Positions 1 to 6,418 of a stretch of DNA of 17,559 nucleotides are shown piece by piece (position 1 is the first letter of the stretch; every line of letters begins with the position of its first letter). Source of the DNA: Methanoregula sp. (GTDB taxonomy: Archaea > Halobacteriota > Methanomicrobia > Methanomicrobiales > Methanospirillaceae). The stretch lies in contig PMKW01000073.1 of assembly GCA_003157895.1 (NCBI GenBank), forward strand, positions 1 through 17,559. The letters are read 5' to 3'. Below the pieces are notes generated by a model. That model saw only the letters and a program-made list of their open reading frames with translations, did no database searches and was not told the DNA's origin. The translations under genes and the position numbers were made by a program.

Positions 1-913
1 CCAGCAGTTCTTCATGGATCGTCCATGAGTCTTCCGGTTTGCAGAATACGAACTGCTCCACTTTGGTGAACTGGTGGACCCGGAAGAGCCCTTTTGTGTC
101 CAGACCATGCGCGCCGATCTCGCGGCGGAAGCAGGGGGAGATCCCGGCAAGGCGGAGGGGGAGGTCTTTTTCTTCAAAGATTTCGTCCCGGTACATTGCC
201 CCGATCGGGTGTTCGCTGGTCGCTATCAGGTATGCATCGTCACCGTCAATCTTGTACATCACTTTCTCGAAATCCTCAAGATCCGTGACCCCCTCATACG
301 AGGACCGGTTGATCATATAGGGCGGGATAACCGGAGTAAAACCTTTCCCCGACAGCATGTCGAGCGCATACCGCTGGAGCGCCAGATCCAGCAGGACAAG
401 GCTGCCTTTGAGGAAATAGAACCCGGCACCGGCAATTTTTGCTGCCCGTTCGAAGTCAGCCCAGTTGTTATCGGTGGCGAGCTGGCCATGGTTTTTCACC
501 TCAAAATCTACCGTGCGGGGGGTGCCAACCCGTTTTACCTCAACATTCTCCGAATCGTCCCTGCCGACCGGGACACTGTCGTGCAGGATATTGGGGAGAC
601 GCATGAGGTAATTATGAGTGGCATTTTTTATATCATCCTGCTCGGCATCACAGGCGCGGATCTTCTGGGGGAGGGCAGCTGCTTCCGCCATGAAATCTCT
701 TGCATCCTGCCCGGCTTTTTTTGCTGCATTAATATCCCGGGCGATCGTATTCCGCCGCTGGCGCAGGGTATCTGTTTCTCGCTTGAGTTCCCTGGCTCTC
801 GCGTCTTTTTTGAGCAGGTCGTCAACCCATTCAATCTTTTTGGGATCGTTTCTTTTCAGTAAATCTGCTTTTACTATCTCCGGATATGCCCGGATGAACC
901 TGATGTCAAGCAT
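1..913 (-). CDS. serS: Seryl-tRNA synthetase, N-terminal part (cut by window edge)
   Basis: Charges tRNA-Ser with serine in the cytoplasm. About 304 codons are visible, read leftwards and running off base 1; the family is usually about 425 residues, so class II motif 3 is outside the window. Residues about 30-105 are charged and helical, as expected for the antiparallel coiled-coil arm that holds the tRNA. Further on come TSEHPIGAMYRDE (about 232-244), with the serine-binding TxE, and motif 2, GISPCFRREIGAHG (about 257-270), then LDTKGLFRVHQF. This is the common SerRS, not the divergent type known from some methanogens. The ATG at 913 is preceded by GGAGG (minus strand, 921-925) at good spacing. 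It is divergent from the decayed acetyltransferase to its right. The family call is secure from the motifs. Confidence 0.96.
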   Translation of the reverse strand, partial: MLDIRFIRAYPEIVKADLLKRNDPKKIEWVDDLLKKDARARELKRETDTLRQRRNTIARDINAAKKAGQDARDFMAEAAALPQKIRACDAEQDDIKNATHNYLMRLPNILHDSVPVGRDDSENVEVKRVGTPRTVDFEVKNHGQLATDNNWADFERAAKIAGAGFYFLKGSLVLLDLALQRYALDMLSGKGFTPVIPPYMINRSSYEGVTDLEDFEKVMYKIDGDDAYLIATSEHPIGAMYRDEIFEEKDLPLRLAGISPCFRREIGAHGLDTKGLFRVHQFTKVEQFVFCKPEDSWTIHEELL

Positions 914-966
914 GGATCAACCTCCGCGCGGTCATTATCTGCTTTCCTTTGGAATTATTACCCATC

Positions 967-977
967 ATAATTTATCG
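967..977 (-). promoter_or_regulatory. Possible TATA box for serS
   Basis: On the minus strand an A/T-rich element reading GATAAATTATG lies about 55-60 bases before the serS ATG. An archaeal TATA box here would place transcription start near 945 and leave a short leader carrying the GGAGG. This is position and composition only. Confidence 0.35.
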
Positions 978-1028
978 TTTTTATTCTTATGTTGAACCGA
1001 TGCATGCGGTACCTGCCGGACAACCGGT

Positions 1029-1454
1029 ATTGGCGAAATTGAATTCATCCGTATTCTCCGGCAGCAGCTCAATGAATATCACCATGCTAAGGTATCCAAT
1101 TTTAAAACGCACTATAACCGGATGACCTTTAAAGACCGGAGATTACATTTCCGGAATCTCCATGAATCGGGACAGCTGCGGCCGCACCATGCCATGGATC
1201 CCACGACAGGAATGGATACCGGGTAATGCGTAAGTTCAGTATCAGAGGAAAAGACGGGAAAAGTGGTGTCCCTGTTTGTGTATGCTGCGTACCGGTCGGC
1301 AGGCATCGGCATTGCGCGGGTAACCCGGGATCTTGCCGGGAGGGATTCCTTTCATACGATCAGGAAACGGGTATCCGCAGGAAACGGTATTAAAGCCGCG
1401 TGGGCGTTTTACCGGAAGCGCGGATTTTACCCGCGAATGACACTCCCTGAATAA
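1029..1454 (+). pseudogene. Decayed GNAT-family N-acetyltransferase with in-frame TAA
   Basis: A single reading frame from about 1029 to the TAA at 1452-1454 reads as a GNAT acetyltransferase of about 140 residues. The N-terminal half contains IEFIRILRQQLNEYHH and RMTFKDR; the C-terminal half has LFVYAAYRSAGIG (acetyl-CoA pyrophosphate loop region) and the family ending AAWAFYRKRGFYPRMT. One TAA at 1224-1226 interrupts the frame exactly where relatives usually have Tyr in a GYCVSS-like strand, so a TAT/TAC to TAA change is the simple explanation. No good start codon or ribosome site is seen at the 5' end, and the loop that should read like RxxGIGxxL has diverged (GIGIARV). A 63-codon ORF from the ATG at 1263 is only the tail and would lack the substrate half. 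The family comparison is from memory, not an alignment. Confidence 0.72.
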
Positions 1455-1542
1455 AAAAACAGACCGGGACGGATACTTTTCGGACAGGGTTCCCGTGCAA
1501 TGCCGGAAATCCTTAATCCTTACAGCGTGAGTAATCTGTACT

Positions 1543-1929
1543 ATGTGGTCCGGTCGGGTCCTGATCTTTGTTTTCAATTGTGATCGGGGAAACCTCTCAT
1601 CTATCAAGGATTATTCGCAGAAACTGAGCGATGACAAGTCTCCTGGCTGCAATCTGCTTACCCTCATTTCCAGCCCGGTGGGTATTAAAAAGAGCTGGAA
1701 ACGGTATATTCAGGAACTTAAGGTACCTGCCCGGTTCCTCCATCACGATGAATACGAAGAAGAATTCGGGGCACTGCTTACCCCGCTGCCTGCAGTCTTC
1801 CTCCACACCCAGAAGACACGAAGTCTCTTTATTTCTGCAGATGAACTGAGCAGGATACGGTCAGTTGAAGACCTGATGATGCTGGTAACTCAGAAACTCA
1901 GGGCATTCTCCTCATCGCAGGGGGGGTAA
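1543..1929 (+). CDS. Small protein, probable thioredoxin-like fold without CXXC
   Basis: Encodes 128 residues with no recognised family name. The start is fixed by an in-frame TGA at 1528-1530; the first ATG after it is 1543. No strong ribosome site precedes it, so leaderless or weak initiation is possible. The order of elements suggests a thioredoxin-like fold: a hydrophobic strand (VLIFVFNCD, about 6-14), a helix, a second strand (NLLTLISS), a helix and strand (VPARFLHH), then LPAVFL (a candidate cis-proline segment near residue 81), two short strands and the C-terminal helix SVEDLMMLVTQKL. At the position of the usual CXXC there is only one Cys in FNCDRGN, so disulfide exchange is unlikely. 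The fold assignment is inference; function unknown. It converges on the zinc-ribbon gene. Confidence 0.6.
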   Translation: MWSGRVLIFVFNCDRGNLSSIKDYSQKLSDDKSPGCNLLTLISSPVGIKKSWKRYIQELKVPARFLHHDEYEEEFGALLTPLPAVFLHTQKTRSLFISADELSRIRSVEDLMMLVTQKLRAFSSSQGG

Positions 1930-1972
1930 TCACACCCTCTCGTTTTCTGCTTTTACCCGGGGTAGTTCCGGT

Positions 1973-1981
1973 AAAAAAAAA
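1973..1981 (-). terminator. T9 tract just after the zinc-ribbon gene
   Basis: Nine A residues on the plus strand give a run of nine T on the minus strand, starting three bases after the TAA of the minus-strand gene. T-tracts of this kind terminate archaeal transcription. A weak TTACC/GGTAA inverted repeat lies beside it. Confidence 0.6.
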
Positions 1982-1984
1982 GGA

Positions 1985-3034
1985 TTATCCGGTGCGTTTT
2001 TTATATTCGAAGATCTGGTCAATGATCTTGTATTGTTCGCCTGAATAGAAATACGAAGTCGCTTCGAGACGATCTGTTTTGGGTGTACCCTGGAAGGTAA
2101 CACCGCTCCCGATTGTATCCGGTTTGAAGGATTTTGTCTCGGAACTGCCATCGGAGCGGGTCAGGGTGACCATAATCTGGCTGACTCCGTACTGTCCTTC
2201 ACCGCCCCTGAAAGTCACGCTTACTATTGAAGTGATGGGATCCCGTTCAGCATCGAGGACGATAACCCGGTTCGAAGGGGGGACCTGGGTCGGACCGGGA
2301 GTAAGTGAGACGGTCGATGCCTGGCTGGCTCCTGCTGGTGTTACAGGATTGGCAGAAGAACTGGGGCTCGTCGTCCCTGTCGGCGCCTGCTGGTTCTGTG
2401 ATGTCGTGGCGGGCCCGGTTATCATGGGCAGGACAACGAAATACACTGCAGCACCCAGCAGGGCAAGGACAAGGATCCCTGCAATGGCCAGGGTCTGCTG
2501 CGGGATCGGTTTTTTCGGGCCGGTCTCCTTGGGAATATCCTTTGCCTTTTCAGTTTTGGGAGGCATTTTTACCGGGGCAGGTGCCGGTGCCGGTTTTTCT
2601 TCGGGAACCGGCAAGGTTTTTTCTTCCGCCTTTATCGAGGGTGCCGGTGCCGGTTTTTCTTCGGGAACCAACACGGTTTTTTCTTCCACTTTTACCGGAG
2701 GTGCCGGGGGTACCGGTTTTTCCTTGGGGACCGGCAAGGTTTTCTCTTCCGCCTTTACCGGGGACTTTACCTCCTTCACCGGCGATGTCTCAGGCAGCGG
2801 GGGAAGCGGACCAGCAACCGGTGCGGTTTCTGCGGTTGTCGTTTTCACCGGTACCGCTGCCGGGCTCACCGATGCGCCGCAGTTTTCACAGAATTTAATA
2901 TTCGGTACAAGCGCTGCACCACACTGCGGGCATACCGGTAAGATCTCGATCTTTGCACCGCAGGATTCGCAGAATTTCATTTCGGGCGTAACCGGGCTGC
3001 CGCATTTCTGGCAGGTCAGGGGATTTGCAGTCAT
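1985..3034 (-). CDS. Double zinc-ribbon, single-span membrane protein
   Basis: A 349-residue protein of unknown function. The N-terminus has two zinc ribbons, CQKCG...CESCG (C8, C11, C22, C25) and CPQCG...CENCG (C35, C38, C49, C52). A long Pro/Lys/Glu-rich linker follows (about 60-175), then one membrane segment (about 182-206, LAIAGILVLALLGAAVYFVV), a Ser/Thr/Pro-rich stretch, and a compact beta-rich C-terminal domain (about 255-349). No signal peptide precedes the ribbons, so they probably face the cytoplasm with the C-terminal domain outside; this topology is inference. The ATG at 3034 is chosen over the longer frame from 3151 because GAGGTG sits just before it and the Cys motifs begin at once. 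A stalked surface or sensor protein is plausible. Divergent from the cooC pair. Confidence 0.85.
   Translation of the reverse strand: MTANPLTCQKCGSPVTPEMKFCESCGAKIEILPVCPQCGAALVPNIKFCENCGASVSPAAVPVKTTTAETAPVAGPLPPLPETSPVKEVKSPVKAEEKTLPVPKEKPVPPAPPVKVEEKTVLVPEEKPAPAPSIKAEEKTLPVPEEKPAPAPAPVKMPPKTEKAKDIPKETGPKKPIPQQTLAIAGILVLALLGAAVYFVVLPMITGPATTSQNQQAPTGTTSPSSSANPVTPAGASQASTVSLTPGPTQVPPSNRVIVLDAERDPITSIVSVTFRGGEGQYGVSQIMVTLTRSDGSSETKSFKPDTIGSGVTFQGTPKTDRLEATSYFYSGEQYKIIDQIFEYKKRTG
2581..2757. repeat. Tandem repeat, about 60 bp x 3, inside the zinc-ribbon gene
   Basis: Three adjacent near-copies begin at 2581, 2641 and 2701. The first two are exactly 60 bases apart and nearly identical over the first 28 bases; the third is slightly longer and more diverged. 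In protein they give repeated units of the type AEEKTLPVPEEKPAPAP in the linker before the membrane span. The period is a multiple of three, so copy-number change would alter linker length without a frameshift. Confidence 0.85.
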
Positions 3035-3099
3035 GAATATACACCTCACGGATTCAGAACAATTATCAATCCTGATACAAGTAGTAACCTCGTACCACT

Positions 3100-3110
3100 C
3101 TATATGCATT
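3100..3110 (-). promoter_or_regulatory. Possible TATA box for the zinc-ribbon gene
   Basis: Minus-strand AATGCATATAG lies about 66-76 bases before the ATG at 3034. Transcription would start near 3075, leaving a leader with the GAGGTG site. Assigned by position and composition only. Confidence 0.35.
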
Positions 3111-3158
3111 TTGATTCTGTAGGCGCGTGCGGAAAAATGGATGGACACCATCCGTACC

Positions 3159-3168
3159 CTTATTTATC
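3159..3168 (+). promoter_or_regulatory. Possible TATA box for the cooC pair
   Basis: CTTATTTATC lies about 43-52 bases before the ATG at 3211, in the intergenic space shared with the divergent zinc-ribbon gene. Transcription would start near 3190 and give a short leader containing GGAAAGGA. Confidence 0.4.
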
Positions 3169-3210
3169 AGAGTCGACTATCCTATTCTGGTATCACGGGA
3201 AAGGACTGTC

Positions 3211-3999
3211 ATGAAGATCGCTGTATCCGGCAAAGGCGGGACGGGCAAAACGTTCTTAGCCGGAACCCTGGCCGCGAAGTTTGCTGCCGGAGGACACACG
3301 GTTATCGCCATTGATGCAGACCCTTCACCCAACCTTGCGCTGACCCTGGGGCTTTCTCAAGAAGAGGCAGGGAAGATCGTCCCCATTGCCGAAAACGAGG
3401 ACCTGATCCGGCTCAAGACCGGCACGGACTATTCCGGTGTGTTCCGGCTGAGCTTTCGTGTTGACGATATCATTGAAAAATATACAGTCCCGACACCCTC
3501 CGGTGCTCACCTGATGGTGATGGGGACGGTCCGTTCCATGGGTTCAGGATGCGCATGCCCGGCCCATTCGGTCGTCAGGGCGCTCCTCCGGCACCTCATC
3601 GTTGAACGCGATGAAGTGGTCATCCTTGATATGGATGCCGGGATCGAGCACCTCGGTCGTGGCACATCCGAACATGTAGATGAGATGCTGGTTGTTTCGG
3701 ATGCCAACCGGAAATCGCTGGAAGTGGCAAAGACTATCTGCCGGATGGCAACAGACTCCGCGATCCGGCAGGTCGGGCTTGTCGGTAACCGTATCGCCGG
3801 CGATTTACAGGAACAGGCTGTGCGGGCATTTGCAGAAAAGAACGGGATTTTTGTTATGGGCATGATACCGTTCGATCAGGATGTTTCCGACAGCGGGATT
3901 ACCGGTGTACCCGTTGACGAAGGACATTCTTTAGCAATCCGTGAAATTGCCCGTCTTACCGCTTTGCTTGAATCCGGTTTTCAACTAAAAAAGGGTTGA
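3211..3999 (+). CDS. cooC: CooC-type nickel-insertion ATPase (first copy)
   Basis: A cytoplasmic P-loop ATPase of the MinD/ParA/NifH class, 262 residues, expected to load Ni(II) into CO dehydrogenase or acetyl-CoA synthase at the cost of ATP. The deviant Walker A motif GKGGTGKT is at residues 7-14 with both lysines present. Switch I contains DADPSPN (35-41) and the Walker B-like strand is VVILDMDAG (136-144). The CooC hallmark CxC is GCACP (C114, C116); in characterised CooC this pair binds nickel across the dimer. The ATG at 3211 is preferred over an upstream in-frame candidate at 3127 because GGAAAGGA precedes it and the P-loop then begins at residue 7, as in the family. A second CooC follows 19 bases downstream, and the cdh operon lies 2.4 kb further on. 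Which Ni site it serves cannot be read from the sequence. Confidence 0.93.
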   Translation: MKIAVSGKGGTGKTFLAGTLAAKFAAGGHTVIAIDADPSPNLALTLGLSQEEAGKIVPIAENEDLIRLKTGTDYSGVFRLSFRVDDIIEKYTVPTPSGAHLMVMGTVRSMGSGCACPAHSVVRALLRHLIVERDEVVILDMDAGIEHLGRGTSEHVDEMLVVSDANRKSLEVAKTICRMATDSAIRQVGLVGNRIAGDLQEQAVRAFAEKNGIFVMGMIPFDQDVSDSGITGVPVDEGHSLAIREIARLTALLESGFQLKKG

Positions 4000-4018
4000 A
4001 TTCAGGAAGTATATACAC

Positions 4019-4786
4019 ATGAAAACGATTGTTACCATGGGGCGCGGGGGGACGGGAAAGACCAGTTTCGTTGCCCTGATGGCAAAGTACCTGATTGAGA
4101 AACAGGCAACTCCGATCCTTCTCGTGGATGCAGATCCCGACCAGAACCTTGCGGAGATGGTGGGCGTGGATCTCGAGATGTCAGGGAAAAAAACGGTCGC
4201 GGAACTGCTGGCGGAGACCTTCATTGCGCAGGGTGGCACAACGGTTGGTATTGCCCCGTCAAAACGGATCGAGAACCGCATCTGGGAGCAGGGACTGTAC
4301 GAAGGCGGGAGTTTTGACCTGCTCGCGGTCGGGACAAAATGGGTTGAAGGTTGTTACTGCCTTCCCGATGCCGCTTTAAAAAATGCACTCGGTGCGATAA
4401 CAAAACAATACCGGTATATCCTCATCGATTCTCCCGGGGGGCTCGAGCACCTCAACCGCAAGATTGCAAGTGATGTCGATATCATCTTCGATGTAATAGG
4501 ACCGTCGAGCAAATCGTTTGCACATGTCCGCAGGGCACATCGCGTAATACAGGAAGTCGGGATCCGGTCCGGCCGTTTTTACGTCATTGGTGGCTTTGCA
4601 TTTCCCGCTAACCTCAATGCCCGTGTCGCCACGGAGACCGGTCTTTTGTATGGAGGAAAAATCCAGGAGGACCCGTATATAGCAGATCGGGTAATGACAG
4701 GAAGATCACTGCTGGATACCCCGCATGAGTCGCCCGCGTACCAGTCCGTTTCGGCAATTCTTGATATTATTCCTGGTGACCCATGA
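4019..4786 (+). CDS. cooC: CooC-like nickel-insertion ATPase (second copy, Arg in P-loop)
   Basis: A second, divergent CooC-family ATPase of 255 residues, cotranscribed with the first (19-base gap, AGGAAG before the ATG). The P-loop is GRGGTGKT (8-15): the catalytic lysine of GKT is kept, but the signature lysine, which in this class reaches the phosphates in the partner subunit, is arginine. Switch I carries DADPDQN (37-43) and the Walker B strand is YILIDSPGG (133-141). A CxC pair, EGCYCLPD (C112, C114), matches the nickel-binding motif. Bacterial acetogens and carboxydotrophs use separate CooC-family proteins for CODH (CooC1) and for ACS (CooC2/AcsF). By analogy one copy here could serve CdhA and the other CdhC; this division is inference. 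A generic ParA-like ATPase is less likely given CxC and context. Confidence 0.88.
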   Translation: MKTIVTMGRGGTGKTSFVALMAKYLIEKQATPILLVDADPDQNLAEMVGVDLEMSGKKTVAELLAETFIAQGGTTVGIAPSKRIENRIWEQGLYEGGSFDLLAVGTKWVEGCYCLPDAALKNALGAITKQYRYILIDSPGGLEHLNRKIASDVDIIFDVIGPSSKSFAHVRRAHRVIQEVGIRSGRFYVIGGFAFPANLNARVATETGLLYGGKIQEDPYIADRVMTGRSLLDTPHESPAYQSVSAILDIIPGDP

Positions 4787-4806
4787 CCATTGCATCCCGA
4801 TCAGTC

Positions 4807-4857
4807 CGTTTTCCGATCTGCCGTAGGAAAACGATGTCCTGAAATAATAGGTTTTTT
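4807..4857 (+). terminator. Hairpin plus T6 tract after the cooC pair
   Basis: A perfect 8-bp inverted repeat, CGTTTTCC (4807-4814) and GGAAAACG (4826-4833), with an 11-base loop, is followed at 4852-4857 by six T. It begins 20 bases after the stop of the second cooC. The T-tract is likely the main archaeal signal. It separates the cooC pair from the membrane acyltransferase gene. Confidence 0.6.
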
Positions 4858-4950
4858 ATCCAGCTGCCATTTCGCTGGGAACGGGATATTTCACCGGAAA
4901 GGTATGGGATGGGATCATTTTTCATACCGGGAATTCCATAAATAATAAGC

Positions 4951-4958
4951 GTATATAT
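4951..4958 (+). promoter_or_regulatory. TATA box for the membrane acyltransferase, implying a leaderless mRNA
   Basis: GTATATAT lies only about 22 bases (centre to ATG) before the start at 4977, preceded by an A-rich stretch that could act as BRE. Archaeal transcription starts about 22-27 bases after the TATA centre, so the transcript should begin at or near the ATG. No ribosome site is visible, which agrees with leaderless translation. Confidence 0.5.
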
Positions 4959-4976
4959 CCTTTCCGCACCTGAAAA

Positions 4977-6056
4977 ATGAATGCCCTTCCAAATTCCCCG
5001 GTGCCCGTAAACCAGAACAAGCTGGAACTGTTATTATTCTTTGACGGAATAGCTATTGTTCTTATCGTCCTGTTTCATGCCCTGATTGGGGAACCGGGGA
5101 ATATTTTTTATTTTTTTAAGGATTATTCCGTGTACCTGGGACTGACCCTTTTTACGTTTTCCGCCGGTTATAAACTGATCCTGAACCATGCAGATGATAT
5201 CAGGAAGAAAACCTTCCTGGGATCCTATTTTATCCGGCGTTGTATCCGGCTGTATAAACCCTATCTCGGGTATACTCTGCTGATGTTCTTCCCTTTGCTT
5301 ATCATTGATTACTGCGCATGGTATATCCTCAACCTGCATTTTTCCGGGATAGCCACCTTCTTTTCGGCATTGGAAAACATGAACCTTATGCATCTTCTCG
5401 CTTTTTTTGTCGGGGACAACCCGGTTACCGGGCACCTGTGGTACCTGCTTGCTCTCATTATCATTACCGCGGCGGTTTTTACGGTTCTGTATTTCCTTGA
5501 TCTCCGGTTGCTCTGTTATCTTGCGATCCCATTGTTCCCTGTCTGCCTTTACCTCTTTACCACTGCTCATTTTTTTGAAATGGAAATCGCTTTTCGTGCC
5601 TTTCTTCTCTTACCCTTTTTTATTCTCGGGGCATGGTTTGCCTTTCACCAGCAGTACCGGAAAAGCCCGTGGTTTGCGTCTTTTTCCCGTTATTTTGCCA
5701 TCATCTTCCCTGTCCTCATGGCTGCCAGTATTCTTGTGCAGGATGAAGTACTGAATATGGTTATGATTTTTTTCGGGTGCATTCTCTTCCCGTTTTTCCT
5801 TTCATCCGTTGCCGGCCTGGTAAAAAGGGTCAGGCCCGTCCATGCATTTCTTCAGTTCTCCGGCTTGTACTCATTCCAGATATACCTCTTTCACCTGCCG
5901 CTCATTCTCCTTATCCTGCTCCGGGCTTCGGGCGATATTATGAAGATAAATTATTTTTTTATGCCGTTTTTGATTACCGTGGCTGCCATATATCTCAGTG
6001 TCCTGGCATACCTGATGGTAAAAAGGGTCCATCTGGCATTCCTGATTGAAGACTGA
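4977..6056 (+). CDS. Acyltransferase-3 family integral membrane protein
   Basis: A 359-residue, very hydrophobic protein with about ten predicted membrane spans by eye. The N-terminal segment LLLFFDGIAIVLIVLFHALIG resembles the acyltransferase-3 start, in which an early histidine (FHA, about residue 38) sits in or near the active site. A conserved-looking RRCIRLYKPYL (about 87-97) matches the Arg-rich loop of the family. GHLWYLLALI (about 157-166) and FQIYLFHLPLIL (about 301-312) are family-typical. Such enzymes O-acetylate or otherwise acylate surface polysaccharides and lipids; the substrate cannot be told. The gene has its own probable TATA box and lies between the cooC pair and cdhA with no evident link to carbon monoxide metabolism. 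Its T-rich codons mainly reflect membrane residues. Confidence 0.78.
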   Translation: MNALPNSPVPVNQNKLELLLFFDGIAIVLIVLFHALIGEPGNIFYFFKDYSVYLGLTLFTFSAGYKLILNHADDIRKKTFLGSYFIRRCIRLYKPYLGYTLLMFFPLLIIDYCAWYILNLHFSGIATFFSALENMNLMHLLAFFVGDNPVTGHLWYLLALIIITAAVFTVLYFLDLRLLCYLAIPLFPVCLYLFTTAHFFEMEIAFRAFLLLPFFILGAWFAFHQQYRKSPWFASFSRYFAIIFPVLMAASILVQDEVLNMVMIFFGCILFPFFLSSVAGLVKRVRPVHAFLQFSGLYSFQIYLFHLPLILLILLRASGDIMKINYFFMPFLITVAAIYLSVLAYLMVKRVHLAFLIED

Positions 6057-6286
6057 ACCAGCGGGATACCTGCATAACGGTAACTGCCGGTACTCCCAGT
6101 ATATCTGCACCGGTATCCAACGAGTGTACAAGGATGGTCAGAAGACGTATTTTGAGATGCTTCTTTGATATTACAAAGCTTGAAGAAGGGACGAAAATAT
6201 TTTTACAATTGCATGAAACAAAAGGAATAGTTTACCAATAGTCCCTCTTCGATTATGTGAAACGATGAGAGGGTACTGACGGGATT

Positions 6287-6301
6287 AATATCTTCGATAT
6301 T
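6287..6301. repeat. Palindrome AATATC-TTC-GATATT upstream of cdhA
   Basis: A perfect 6-bp inverted repeat with a 3-base spacer. Its symmetry and position about 130-145 bases before cdhA would suit a dimeric regulator operator, but a 6-bp arm can occur by chance in A/T-rich DNA. Confidence 0.4.
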
Positions 6302-6317
6302 GTCAATCTGCGATAAG

Positions 6318-6336
6318 AAGTGCCACAGCACTTTTT
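6318..6336 (+). repeat. AAGTGC-CACA-GCACTT hairpin followed by T run
   Basis: A perfect 6-bp stem with a 4-base loop; the right arm runs directly into further T (five in a row, 6332-6336). In RNA this would be a small stem with a U-tract, so it could act as a weak terminator or attenuator if the cdh transcript begins upstream. Confidence 0.4.
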
Positions 6337-6355
6337 CGAATCCGCTGATCAAAGA

Positions 6356-6382
6356 GAAGAAGGCCCCTCCGGTGCCTTCTTC
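6356..6382. repeat. 9-bp perfect inverted repeat GAAGAAGGC/GCCTTCTTC
   Basis: Arms at 6356-6364 and 6374-6382 pair perfectly over nine bases with a 9-base loop. It lies about 30 bases before the presumed TATA box and about 50 before the cdhA start, where an archaeal repressor or activator could act. It is the strongest symmetrical element in this region. Confidence 0.5.
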
Positions 6383-6410
6383 GATAACCTTATCTGACTC
6401 ATCCCTCCAT

Positions 6411-6418
6411 GTATAGTT
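6411..6418 (+). promoter_or_regulatory. Possible TATA box for the cdh operon
   Basis: GTATAGTT, followed by AAAAAC, lies 13-20 bases before the GTG codons at 6431 and 6434. If used, transcription would begin about at the start codon (leaderless), which fits the missing ribosome site. A distal promoter with a structured leader remains possible. Confidence 0.35.

Noticed and set aside
74..862. Plus-strand 262-codon frame opposite serS
   Set aside because: The minus strand carries unmistakable class II synthetase motifs; this frame is a shadow with no recognisable feature.
914..1028. tRNA or other RNA gene near serS
   Set aside because: I looked for cloverleaf-like pairing and a TTC-containing T-arm in this and the other gaps and saw none.
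1224..1226. Recoded stop codon in the GNAT frame
   Set aside because: The codon is TAA; pyrrolysine uses UAG and selenocysteine UGA, no recoding structure is evident, and the start codon is also missing.
2581..2757. CRISPR array
   Set aside because: The three units adjoin directly without unique spacers and stay in frame within a protein-coding gene.
2079..3122. Plus-strand 347-codon frame opposite the zinc-ribbon gene
   Set aside because: Its Gly/Ser/Thr/Ala repeats are the mirror of the Pro/Lys/Glu-rich repeat on the other strand, which has real zinc motifs, a membrane span, a ribosome site and a T9 terminator.
3035..3151. Longer N-terminus for the zinc-ribbon protein
   Set aside because: It would run through the probable promoter, and the ATG at 3034 has GAGGTG before it and leads directly into the first zinc ribbon.
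3127..3210. Longer N-terminus for the first CooC
   Set aside because: It would overlap the likely promoter and move the P-loop away from its usual place at residue 7; the ATG at 3211 has a ribosome site.
6064..6169. Transposase-like or other gene remnant reading QRVYKDGQKTYFEMLL on the plus strand
   Set aside because: The stretch looks protein-like, but it is short, has no start and matches no family that I can name; no terminal inverted repeats or target duplication are seen.
6134..6241. 35-codon plus-strand ORF upstream of cdhA
   Set aside because: No ribosome site and no recognisable similarity; not enough to call a gene.
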